Below, piece after piece: positions 36,292 through 45,100 of a stretch of DNA of 64,000 nt. The first letter of the stretch is position 1; each line of letters starts with the position of its first letter. The position numbers and the translations under genes were made by a program. This stretch comes from an uncultured bacterium (lineage in GTDB: Bacteria; Verrucomicrobiota; Kiritimatiellia; RFP12; UBA1067), in NCBI GenBank assembly GCA_902799385.1, contig CADCAK010000004.1, positions 1-64,000 on the forward strand. The letters are read 5' to 3'. Below the pieces are notes generated by a model that saw nothing but the letters and a program-made list of their open reading frames with translations, had not been told where the DNA came from and did no database searches.

Positions 36292-39200
36292 ATGAGGAAC
36301 CTACGGAAATATGTCGCGTCAACGGCGGCCATCGCTTTCATTGTGCTCGGCCAGAGCATGAACGCCCAGGATGACCTTGATGACTTGTTGGCAGGTCTTG
36401 AGGGCGAAACCCCTCCGGCTGCCCCTGCCGCGCCTGCGCCCGCACCTGCGGTCGTTGAGCCTGCGCCTGCAGTCGAGGAGCCCGCGCCTGCGCCTGCAGT
36501 CGAAGAGCCCGCGCCTGCGGCCGAGGAGCCCGCGCCCGCAGTCGAGGAGCCCGCGCCTGTGCCTGCGGCCGAGGAGCCCGCGCCTGCGGCAGAGGAGCCC
36601 GCGCCCGCGCCCGCCGAGCCTGCACCCGCTGCGGCCGACGAGAAGGATCTCAACGACACGCTCAACCTTCTCGACGAGCTTTCCGCCGAGGAGCCTGTCT
36701 CCAACGACAAGAGCGACGAGGCACCTGTCGCGCCTGCGCCCGCGCCTGCGGCCGAACAGCCCGCGCCAGCAGTCGAAGAGCCCGCGCCCGCCGCCGAGCC
36801 CGCGCCCGCGCCCGCCGCAAGGTCTGGGGCGCTGCAGCAGCACAAGGACGGCCCGCTCATCGACGAGATACTGACGGTCGAGAAGCTGCGCCGCGAGGCG
36901 ATGGACGTCCAGGCGATGCGCGAGATCCGCGAGGCTAAGGCGTCCATGGCGAGCGGCGAGTATGTCGAGGCGGTCCGCCACTACGGCATTGCGATCAAGC
37001 TCCTCAACGACAGCCCCAAGGCAATGGAGTACAAGTCCATGTGCACCGCCGGCATCGCCGAGGGCCTCTACATGGCCGCCCTCGAAGAGGAGCGCACGGG
37101 CCGTCGCGAACGCGCGGTGAAGTACATGCAGAAGGCCGTTGACCTGCGCCACCCGAAGGCCCGCCGCCAGCTCGAGGCGTGGAACAGCACCGAGGATCCC
37201 GACGCCCACAAGACGGATGTCTCCGAGATTTCGCACCGCCGCAACGATGCCGAGTACAAGACGATCCGCGAAGCGGAGCGCCGCCACCTCAAGCGCGCCC
37301 GCCACTTCCTCGCGCAGCGCGAGCTCGACCGCGCCCTCGACGAATGCGAGCTCGTCCTGCTCAAGGATCCGTACAACCAGGAGGCGCTGCGCCTTAGGGA
37401 TTCCATCATGCGCAAGCGTGAGGTGATTCTCGCGCAGGAGCGCGAGACGGCGCGCAAGGGATGGATAACCGACGTTGACAAGTCGTGGCGGCCGCCCTAC
37501 GCGGTCAACGCCTCCGCCCGCGAGGAGAAGAAGGGCGAGACGGTTCCGCGTGAAACCGGCCCCGGCGCGGAGACCACCATCGAGCAGCAGATCGTCCAGC
37601 GCATGAAGGCCATGCGCCTCCCGGCGATCTCGTTCAAGCCGCCGGCGACGATCATCGACGCCGTCGAGTACTTCCGCGGCGCATCCAAGGACTTCGACGA
37701 CCCTGCGCGTCCCATCGAGCAGCGCGGCTTCAACTTCGTCCTCAAGACGCCCGAGGCCGTCCGCATGCAGCCCGTCGCGGCGGCCGGCGACGACGCCGAC
37801 GACTTCTCCGACACCGGCTCCGCCGACGCGGCGGCCGGCGGGCCGCTCGGCGTGCCCGTGATCCCGATGATCACCGCGAGCGACATCACGTTCTACGACG
37901 CGCTGAAGCTCGTCTGCGAGTCCGTCGAGTACAAGTTCTCGGTGCAGGGCCCGATCGTCATGGTCATGCACAAGGACATGTCCACCGAAGAGCTAGTCAC
38001 CCGCTCGTTCCCCGTGCTGTCGTCCTTCACCGAGAAGATGGGCAGCGCCAAGGAGGACATCACGACGATGCGCGCCAGCGGCGGCAGCGGGTTCGGCGGC
38101 GGTTCGCGCAAGAACGACGAAGGCGAGGAGAACGAGGAGAGGGACTGGAAGGAGTTCTTCTCGCTCCTGGGCGTCAAGTGGCCCGAGGGTAGCTCGATCT
38201 TCTACGTCAAGACGGTCGGCCGCCTCTTCGTCAAGAACACCCAGGACAACCTCGCCGAGTTCGAGAACGTCCTCGCCCAGCTCAACCAGCAGGTCACGCT
38301 CGTCGAGATTGAGACGAGGTTCATTGAGGTCTGCCAGGACGACCTGAGCTCGCTCGGCTTCGAGTGGATACTCAACAGCGACTACTCCATTGGCCTCAAT
38401 AAGCACATTGCCAAGGCGCTCGGCGTGCGCGGCGGCGGTTGGGGCCTTAGGGGCGGCAACGCCGACAACGCCCACACCTACAGGACCTCGTCCACGTACG
38501 ATTCGTCCGACACCCTAGGCACGTCCTCGTCCCGCGAGTACAGCACCGACACTCTTATCCAGAATGGCGGCACGCCCAGCACGGTGTCCTCGGACAGGAG
38601 GGTGTCGTCGCTCAGTTCGCTGTTCTCTGAGCAGGGTGGCAGCACCGTGTCGCGCTCCGACACGTACAGCCGCACGATGTACGACCGCTCCACCGGGGCG
38701 GACTGGATCAGCACCGGCGGTCGCCGCACCATCGGTGCCAACGCGATCCAGGGCGTAAGCGACTTCGGCGACGCCTCCAACATCAGCGGGGTTTATTCGA
38801 CGGGGCAGCGCTACCTCTCGACGCTCAACAACCACATTTCCGGCCAGGGTAGCGCCTACAACGATCAGTTCGTGAAGCTCAACGCGTTCCTCGGCTCGGC
38901 GGACCTCTCGATGATCCTGCACATGCTCGCGCAGCGTAGCGACACCGACCTCCTCTCCGCGCCGAAGGTGCTTACGCGTCCCGGCGAGGAGGCAGTCATG
39001 AAGGTCGTCACGGAGTACATCTACCCGACCGACTACGACGTGCAGCTCCAGTCGAGCTCTTCGAGCGGCAGCAGCTACGGCGGTAGCCAGTCGGCGATTC
39101 TCGCCGTCGTCGAGCCCCAGAGCTTCACGATGCGCGAAGTGGGTGTCATCCTCCAAGTCACGCCGACGCTGACCGACGACGGCAACGTGGTGGACCTCGA

Positions 39201-39774
39201 GCTCAACACGCAGGTAGTGGACGAGCCGACGTGGAAGAACTACGGCATGAGGATTCCGTTCACCGGCAATGCGGCCAACACGTCCGACCTGTTCAGCAAC
39301 ATGGGCAGCCTGCTTGACTTCCTCGAGCGCCTGATGGCCAGCCCGTGGGCGTGGATCAAGGAGCCAGGCATCGAAGGCGACGTCGCGAGGCGCGCGATCG
39401 ACTCCACCTTCAGCGCGATCGACAAGTCGTCGTCCACGATCACCTACTACGACGCGCCGATGGAGCAGCCGTTCTTCCACGTCCGCTCCGTTGACTCGAA
39501 GATCAGCGTGTATCCGGGCGCTACGATCGTCATGGGCGGTCTCATCACCGAGGCACGCAAGGCCATGGATGACAAGATCCCGTTCCTCGGCGACATACCG
39601 TTCATAGGGCGGCTCTTCCGCAGCCATTCCGAGCAGACGTCCAAGCGCAACCTCCTCATATTCGTCACTACGAGGATCGTCGACGGCCGCGGACGCGAGA
39701 TGCACAACGACGCAATCGACAGCATCGCCGACCAGGATTCCGCGACGGCCGCGCCCGAACTGCCGGCGGACTGA
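36292..39774 (+). CDS. PilQ/GspD-type outer-membrane secretin with Pro-Ala-Glu spacer and TPR-like region
   Basis: 1160 residues. Signal peptide (1-25, ending S-M-N-A-Q); then a Pro/Ala/Glu tandem spacer (about 45-185) of EEPAPA units; TPR-like helices (about 195-385); an STN/N0-like domain (about 440-570); an N1-like ring domain (about 610-680, LFVKNTQDNLAEFENVLAQL); a long Ser/Thr/Gly-rich insertion (about 700-850); and the secretin C-domain (about 860-1140) with VEPQSFTMREVGVILQVTPT, VYPGATIVMGGLI, KIPFLGDIPFIGRLFRS and LLIFVTTRIV. This is the outer-membrane pore of type IV pilus/type II secretion-like machines. In order and kind it matches Amuc_1098 of Akkermansia. Own promoter and AGGAG site. 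The short motif DDLDDLLAGLEGE near the N-terminus recurs as DLNDTLNLLDEL in the middle of the spacer. Confidence 0.9.
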   Translation: MRNLRKYVASTAAIAFIVLGQSMNAQDDLDDLLAGLEGETPPAAPAAPAPAPAVVEPAPAVEEPAPAPAVEEPAPAAEEPAPAVEEPAPVPAAEEPAPAAEEPAPAPAEPAPAAADEKDLNDTLNLLDELSAEEPVSNDKSDEAPVAPAPAPAAEQPAPAVEEPAPAAEPAPAPAARSGALQQHKDGPLIDEILTVEKLRREAMDVQAMREIREAKASMASGEYVEAVRHYGIAIKLLNDSPKAMEYKSMCTAGIAEGLYMAALEEERTGRRERAVKYMQKAVDLRHPKARRQLEAWNSTEDPDAHKTDVSEISHRRNDAEYKTIREAERRHLKRARHFLAQRELDRALDECELVLLKDPYNQEALRLRDSIMRKREVILAQERETARKGWITDVDKSWRPPYAVNASAREEKKGETVPRETGPGAETTIEQQIVQRMKAMRLPAISFKPPATIIDAVEYFRGASKDFDDPARPIEQRGFNFVLKTPEAVRMQPVAAAGDDADDFSDTGSADAAAGGPLGVPVIPMITASDITFYDALKLVCESVEYKFSVQGPIVMVMHKDMSTEELVTRSFPVLSSFTEKMGSAKEDITTMRASGGSGFGGGSRKNDEGEENEERDWKEFFSLLGVKWPEGSSIFYVKTVGRLFVKNTQDNLAEFENVLAQLNQQVTLVEIETRFIEVCQDDLSSLGFEWILNSDYSIGLNKHIAKALGVRGGGWGLRGGNADNAHTYRTSSTYDSSDTLGTSSSREYSTDTLIQNGGTPSTVSSDRRVSSLSSLFSEQGGSTVSRSDTYSRTMYDRSTGADWISTGGRRTIGANAIQGVSDFGDASNISGVYSTGQRYLSTLNNHISGQGSAYNDQFVKLNAFLGSADLSMILHMLAQRSDTDLLSAPKVLTRPGEEAVMKVVTEYIYPTDYDVQLQSSSSSGSSYGGSQSAILAVVEPQSFTMREVGVILQVTPTLTDDGNVVDLELNTQVVDEPTWKNYGMRIPFTGNAANTSDLFSNMGSLLDFLERLMASPWAWIKEPGIEGDVARRAIDSTFSAIDKSSSTITYYDAPMEQPFFHVRSVDSKISVYPGATIVMGGLITEARKAMDDKIPFLGDIPFIGRLFRSHSEQTSKRNLLIFVTTRIVDGRGREMHNDAIDSIADQDSATAAPELPAD

Positions 39775-39796
39775 GGCCGGTTTGCAACGACAGAGC

Positions 39797-40567
39797 ATGA
39801 AACTCGCGTTGACAGGGGGGATTGCCTGCGGCAAGTCCCTCCTTTCCGTTTTCCTGAACGAACTCGGCGTCGAGACGCTCGACGCCGACGACGTCGTGCA
39901 CGAGATACTTCCCGACCCCGAGGAACGTCGGCGCATCGCGGCAGAGGTCTTCGCCGATCCCGAAAAGCGCCGCGCCCTTGAAGCGAAGATTCACCCGTTG
40001 GTAAAAGAGAGGATTGACCAGTGGCTGGGAGAGGTGCTTTCGCCTGCGGCTAGTGCTTTCGCGGCTTCGCACCCCTCTAGCGACCGTTTGCGCGGCGCGC
40101 TTAGCTCGGGGGATATGCTAGTGCTTTCGCGCGGCAAAGCCGCGCTGGTGCAGGGTGTGGGTAAGCACCAGGCACCAGGCACCAGGTCGGCGCAGCCGAC
40201 CGCAGGCACCAGCGCCGCAGGCGCGCAGGCACCAGCCGCAGGCGAAAGCACCTGCGCCGCAGGCGCGCAAGCACCAACTATCCGCATAGCGATAATCCCT
40301 CTTCTCTTCGAAGCCCACTGGGAGAAAAATTTTGATATAATATGTTGCGTCGCCTCTTCACGCGAGAGGCAAATCGAACGGATGACGGCGACGCGGGGGA
40401 TGACACGTGCGGAGGCCGAGGCCAGGCTTGCGGCGCAGCTGTCGGTCGAGGAAAAGGCAAGGCGTTCGCACTACGTCATCCGGAACGACGGAACGGCCGA
40501 CGAACTTCGCGCAGAGGCGCAAAAGCTTGTCGACTGGCTGAAGACTCATAACCACAAAACCACTTAA
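39797..40567 (+). CDS. coaE: Dephospho-CoA kinase with in-frame repeat insertion
   Basis: 256 residues against about 200 for the family; last step of CoA synthesis (ATP + dephospho-CoA). P-loop TGGIACGKS near residue 5-13, DADDVVHEIL, then IHPLVKERI; a foreign segment at about 80-160; then IPLLFEAHWEKNFDIICCV (normally directly downstream of the helix interrupted here), RMTATRGMTRAEAEARLAAQ and the C-terminal HYVIRNDGTADEL. The extra about 80 residues are exactly the repeat insertion, in a surface loop between the lid helix and the beta-strand carrying PLLFE. The ATG at 39797 is chosen over TTG 39782 because the family starts with MKLALTGG. The final residues KTHNHKTT are encoded by the octamer repeat that also forms the rho leader. 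CoaE next to Rho is a gene order I recall from Chlamydia. Confidence 0.9.
   Translation: MKLALTGGIACGKSLLSVFLNELGVETLDADDVVHEILPDPEERRRIAAEVFADPEKRRALEAKIHPLVKERIDQWLGEVLSPAASAFAASHPSSDRLRGALSSGDMLVLSRGKAALVQGVGKHQAPGTRSAQPTAGTSAAGAQAPAAGESTCAAGAQAPTIRIAIIPLLFEAHWEKNFDIICCVASSRERQIERMTATRGMTRAEAEARLAAQLSVEEKARRSHYVIRNDGTADELRAEAQKLVDWLKTHNHKTT
40033..40275 (+). repeat. In-frame coding repeat element, copy 2 (in coaE)
   Basis: Longest copy. Starts GGTGCTTTCGCCTGCGGC (40033-40050), whose exact 18-nt reverse complement is at 40235-40252; a further AAGCACC end is at 40269-40275. Contains the hairpins GCGCGGC-AAA-GCCGCGC and GGTCGGC-GCA-GCCGACC and tandem AGGCACC heptamers. Read as [36 protein letters not shown]. 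Confidence 0.9.
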
Positions 40568-40589
40568 CCACCAAACCACATAACCATTT
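40549..40589 (+). repeat. G-free octamer repeat forming the rho leader
   Basis: Five units of NNAACCAC (ATAACCAC, AAAACCAC, TTAACCAC, CAAACCAC, ATAACCAT). It encodes the last residues and stop of coaE and runs up to the rho ATG at 40590. There is no G in the stretch and no Shine-Dalgarno. An unstructured C-rich, G-free RNA is what Rho binds, so a rut-like autoregulatory site is plausible. Confidence 0.75.
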
Positions 40590-42152
40590 ATGGCAGAAGA
40601 ACTAGACGTGTTCGCGGGCGCAGTCACCAATGGCGCCGCGCAGAAACCCCAGCAACCCCAGCCTCAGCAGCAGGGGGGCAGCATCGGCAACGGCCAGAAG
40701 AAGCGGTTCCACAGCCGCGGAGGGAAGGGCTTCGCCCGCAGCGCCAAGCAGAACAACTCCCCGATTCGCGGCGCGAACGGCGCGGAAAGCGTAAACCCGC
40801 TTCTCAACGCGCCGCTTCCCACCGAGCAGCGCCCGCTCGAACCCGAGACGCCCGCGAACCCGAACCGCAACCCCGATCTCCCCGAGTACCGCCTCGCCGA
40901 CATCCAGACCTGGGCCGCGCCCGTCATAGTCGAGCGCATGATGCCCGGCGCCGACCCCGAGGAGCTCGGCACCTACCGCAAGCACGAGCTCATCTTCGCG
41001 GCGATACGCAGGTACCTCGCGAACGGCGGCGCCGTGCTCGCCTCGGGCTGCCTTGAAATCGTCCGCGAGGGGCACGGCTTCCTCCGCTCGGCGAAGAACA
41101 ACTTCCTCGCCTGCCCGGAGGACGTCTTCGTAACGCAGCAGCAGATACGCCGCCACGCGCTCAGGACGGGCGACATCGTGGAGGGCCCGATCCGCGACCC
41201 GCGCGACCGCGACCGCTTCTTCTGCCTCGGCAACGTCGCGATCGTCAACGGCAAGGAGCCGTCCGTCGCCGCGCGCGTGATCCACTTCGAGAACCTCACC
41301 GCCACGTTCCCGACGAGGCGCATCATCCTCGAGACCGACCCCAAGGAGTTCTCGACTCGCGTCGTAGACCTCTTCACGCCGATCGGCTTTGGCCAGCGCG
41401 GGCTCATCATCGCGCCGCCGCGCGTCGGCAAGACGGTCCTACTTCAGAAGATGGCCAACGCCATATCGAAGAACTACCCGGAGGCGATGCTCATAATCCT
41501 CCTCATCGACGAGCGTCCCGAGGAAGTGACGGACATGCAGCGCAACACGAAGGCGATGGTGCTTTCGTCGACGTTCGACGAGGAGCCGCAGCACCACGTG
41601 AACGTCACCGAGATGGTGCTCGAGATGTCGAAGCGCCAGGTCGAGAACGGCCGCGACGTCATAATACTCATGGACTCCCTCACGCGCATGGCGCGCGCCT
41701 ACAACACCGTCCAGCCGCACTCCGGCAAGATACTGACGGGCGGCGTGGACGCGCTTGCGATGCACAGGCCGAAGCGCTTCTTCGGCGCGGCGCGCAACAT
41801 CGAGGGCGGCGGCTCGCTCACCATCATCGCCACCGGCCTCGTCGACACCGGCTCCAGGATGGACGAGGTGATCTTCGAGGAGTTTAAGGGCACGGGCAAC
41901 ATGGAGATCGTCCTCGACCGCAGCCTTGCCGACAAGCGCATCTATCCCGCGATCGACATCGACAAGTCGGGGACGCGCAAGGAGGACCTGCTGCTCGACC
42001 CGATGGAGCTCGAGAAGACGTGGGGCATGCGCCGCATCCTCTCCGACGCGGGCCCCGAGAGCGCGATGAAGTCGGTGCTAAATTCGCTGAAGAAGACCCA
42101 GTCCAACCCGGAGTTCCTTCTCGCCCTCGACTTGAAGAACCTGGAGCGCTGA
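40590..42152 (+). CDS. rho: Transcription termination factor Rho
   Basis: 520 residues; RNA-dependent ATPase/helicase hexamer that ends transcription. An unusual Gln/Gly/Asn/Arg-rich N-terminal extension (1-90) precedes the conserved core. RNA-binding cold-shock-like domain about 145-225 ([20 protein letters not shown]); Walker A APPRVGKT (275-282); Walker B-type [14 protein letters not shown]-loop/R-loop region [21 protein letters not shown] and [19 protein letters not shown]. Disordered N-terminal inserts occur in Rho proteins of several high-GC bacteria and can alter RNA binding. Sits behind coaE and a G-free octamer leader; no Shine-Dalgarno upstream. Confidence 0.95.
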   Translation: MAEELDVFAGAVTNGAAQKPQQPQPQQQGGSIGNGQKKRFHSRGGKGFARSAKQNNSPIRGANGAESVNPLLNAPLPTEQRPLEPETPANPNRNPDLPEYRLADIQTWAAPVIVERMMPGADPEELGTYRKHELIFAAIRRYLANGGAVLASGCLEIVREGHGFLRSAKNNFLACPEDVFVTQQQIRRHALRTGDIVEGPIRDPRDRDRFFCLGNVAIVNGKEPSVAARVIHFENLTATFPTRRIILETDPKEFSTRVVDLFTPIGFGQRGLIIAPPRVGKTVLLQKMANAISKNYPEAMLIILLIDERPEEVTDMQRNTKAMVLSSTFDEEPQHHVNVTEMVLEMSKRQVENGRDVIILMDSLTRMARAYNTVQPHSGKILTGGVDALAMHRPKRFFGAARNIEGGGSLTIIATGLVDTGSRMDEVIFEEFKGTGNMEIVLDRSLADKRIYPAIDIDKSGTRKEDLLLDPMELEKTWGMRRILSDAGPESAMKSVLNSLKKTQSNPEFLLALDLKNLER

Positions 42153-42178
42153 AATCCCCAACGGAAAGGCGGTTCACC

Positions 42179-45100
42179 ATGAAGAAGGCCATAGCTCCCG
42201 TCGTTATGCTGCTTGCGACGTTGCCGGCGCTTGCGTCGGCCCGGCGCGTAGACTACGCCGGCTACCGGATCGGCGATTCCGGCGTGCTTGACGACCAGAC
42301 CCGCATTTCCGGCCTGCCCGCGCTGGTCGAGGAATCGGGCCGCCCCGAGCAGACTGCGGTTGAGCTTGCGGCCGAGGTTGTAGTTGGCCAGAGGCCCGTC
42401 CGGTGGTGGGCGTACAGCAGCGCGAGCAACGTCCCGGCGTCGCAGACCGACCCCAATCCCCATACGCAGTACAACGACGTCGTGGAGCTCGCCGCCGGTG
42501 TCTATTCGCTGACGTGGACCTACGGCACGGCCGGCTATTCGCCTGCGTTTGCCGTCGTCGACTACGACTACATAACGTACAGCCTCTCCTACAACGCGAA
42601 CGGCGGCAGCGGGCCCCTTCCCCCGACCGAGACGCGCATCGTCTACACGAACTCGGTTGAAATAGCGGCCGGCGGGCTGTCGCGCACTGGCTACGCCTGG
42701 AGCGGCTGGACGAACAGCCTGTCGACAACCGTTTGGACGGGCGGCGAGACCGTTTCGGGCGGCGAGCTGGGGCTCAACTCGGTTGTCGACGGCTCCAACG
42801 TCGTCCTCCGCGCCAAGTGGACGCCGAACGTCTACACTGTGAGATTCCTGAAGAACACGTGGGACGACGTGGTCGGCGACACGCCCTCCATGTCGCTGAC
42901 GTACGACGTGCCCGCCAACTTGACTTCCAATGCGTTTGTCCGCACGGGATACAGGTTCTCGGGATGGGCGACGGAAGAGGGCGGGGACCGGGTCTACAGG
43001 GACGGCGCCCAGGTCGTCAACCTGTCCGCGGTCAACATGGACACGGTCAGCCTCTACGCAGTATGGGCGGCGAAGACGTTCTCGGTGAAGTACCATAGGA
43101 ACGACGGCTCCGGCCAGACGAGGACTCAGGGGAACCAGTCATTCGACACCCCCGTGGAGATCGTCTCGGAATCCCCCCGCGTCGATTCCGGCTATGAATT
43201 CGCCGGATGGGCGACGTCTCCCGACGGCGTGGTGGAATACGAGGCGGGCAGCAAGTACCAGATCGACCCCGGCGACGCGGACGTCGTCCATCTATACGCC
43301 GTATGGTCGCCCGTCGAGTACACCGTGAGGTTTGACGCGAACGGCGGCGAGGGGACGATGGCCGACGCGGTCGTGAGGTACGACGAAGTCTACACGGTCC
43401 CCGGCTGCGGCTTCTCTAAGGCCGGAGTCGATTTCCTCGGCTGGGCGACGAACGTCGCCGCAGGCGTGGCGTTCGTCGGCGGGGAGGCCGTCTCCAACCT
43501 CGCGGCAAAGGCGGGCGCCGTCGTCACATTCTACGCCGTGTGGACGGAGACGCGGTACGTCGCGTTCTACGGCAACGGCGCGGACAACCCGGATGCAATG
43601 CTGGGCGATGCGATGACATTCGAGGGCCTCGAGACAAAGACGCTCGTGCCGAACAGGTTCGAGAGGACGGGCTACTCCTTCTCCGGTTGGGCGGTCGGCG
43701 AGGCGGCGGCTGCCGCGCGGGAAGTCGCCTACACCAACTGTGAGGACGTCGTCAGCGCGGACCTGTGGGGGGCGACGGGCGAGACGAACGTCTTCTGGGC
43801 GGTCTGGCTGGCGAACGGGTATGCCGTGGCCTTTGACCCCGGCGGCGGCGCCGTCTCGCCGGCTTCAAAGGATGTCGTCTACGACGAGGCGTATGGCGAC
43901 CTTCCGCAGCCGGTGCGGACGGGGTACGGGTTCGGCGGCTGGTACGACGATGCGTCCGGTGGGTCGAGGGTGACTTCGGCAAGCGTCGTGAAGACGGCGG
44001 GCGACCACACGCTCTACGCGCGCTGGACCGCCAACAGCTACGTGGTTTCGTTCGATCCGCATGGCGGGACGGTCTCGCCAGCGTCCAACGTGGTGGCCTA
44101 TGCCTCGGCCTACGGCGACCTGCCGACGCCCGAGAGGTGGGGCTTCAAGTTCGTCGGCTGGTACGATGCCGCGTCCGACGGCTCGCCGGTGACGGCGGAC
44201 ACCGCTGTCGCGACGCCTGCCGACCACACGCTCCACGCCAGGTGGGCCGCGTTGAGATATGTGGCGTTTGAAGGCAACGGGGCCGAGAGCGCCGACGCGA
44301 TGGCCGGGGACACGATGACTTTCGAGGGCGTCGAGACGAAGGCCCTCGTCGCCAGCAAGTTCGTGAAGACGGGCTTCACTTTCGCGGGGTGGGCGACGAA
44401 CGAGGCCGCCGCCGCCGCGCTGGACGTCGCCTACGCCGACCGCGCGAACGTCGTCAGCACCAACCTGTGGGAGTCGCCCGGCGGAACGAACTTCCTCTAC
44501 GCGGCCTGGCGGACGAACGCGTACACCGTGGTGTTCAAGAGGAACGGCGGCACGCTCACGCGCGACGACATGGAAGACCAGGTCTTCCTCTATGGCCAGG
44601 AGCAGGAGCTGTCGGAGCTCAATTTCGTCTCGGACCTGGAGTTCAGAGGATGGGCGACCAGCGAGACAGGCGACGTCGTGTTTGGCGACATGGCGACGGT
44701 GTCCAACCTGACCGCCGAAGCCGACGGCGTGGTGGTTCTCTACGCGGTATGGGACAACGGCGGCCTTTCCAAGGCGATGCACTGCGGCAACCTTGCCTGG
44801 AAGACGCTCGAGAACGGCACCGACTGGCAAGTCGCCTACGGCGAGGGCGAGGGATGCGATCCCAGCGGGTCAGCCGTCTCCAACATGGTGTTCTGGACCT
44901 CCAACGAGGCATACCTAAAGTCTAAGGACCTTTCGTTTAAGCCGGCGACGTCGGGAGGCATGCTGTCGTTCTGGTACAAGACGTCTTCCAACGACAGGTG
45001 GAACTACCTCACTTTCAATGGCGAGGGAATCGCCTCGAGCACGACGTGGAGGCAGTACGGCCCCGTCTACGTGGACGGCGTTGTCGGCGCCAGGATATCC

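Noticed and set aside
36415..36840. Tandem GC-rich repeats in the secretin considered as a separate mobile element.
   Set aside because: They encode a simple Pro-Ala-Glu spacer in frame and have no inverted ends; ordinary low-complexity expansion.
40329..40345. A TATAAT box inside coaE, considered as a rho promoter.
   Set aside because: No -35-like sequence at 16-18 nt spacing and the bases encode conserved CoaE residues (NFDIICCV).
42020..42178. Upstream in-frame extension of the InlB-type protein.
   Set aside because: It lies inside rho and would bury the signal peptide that starts at 42179.
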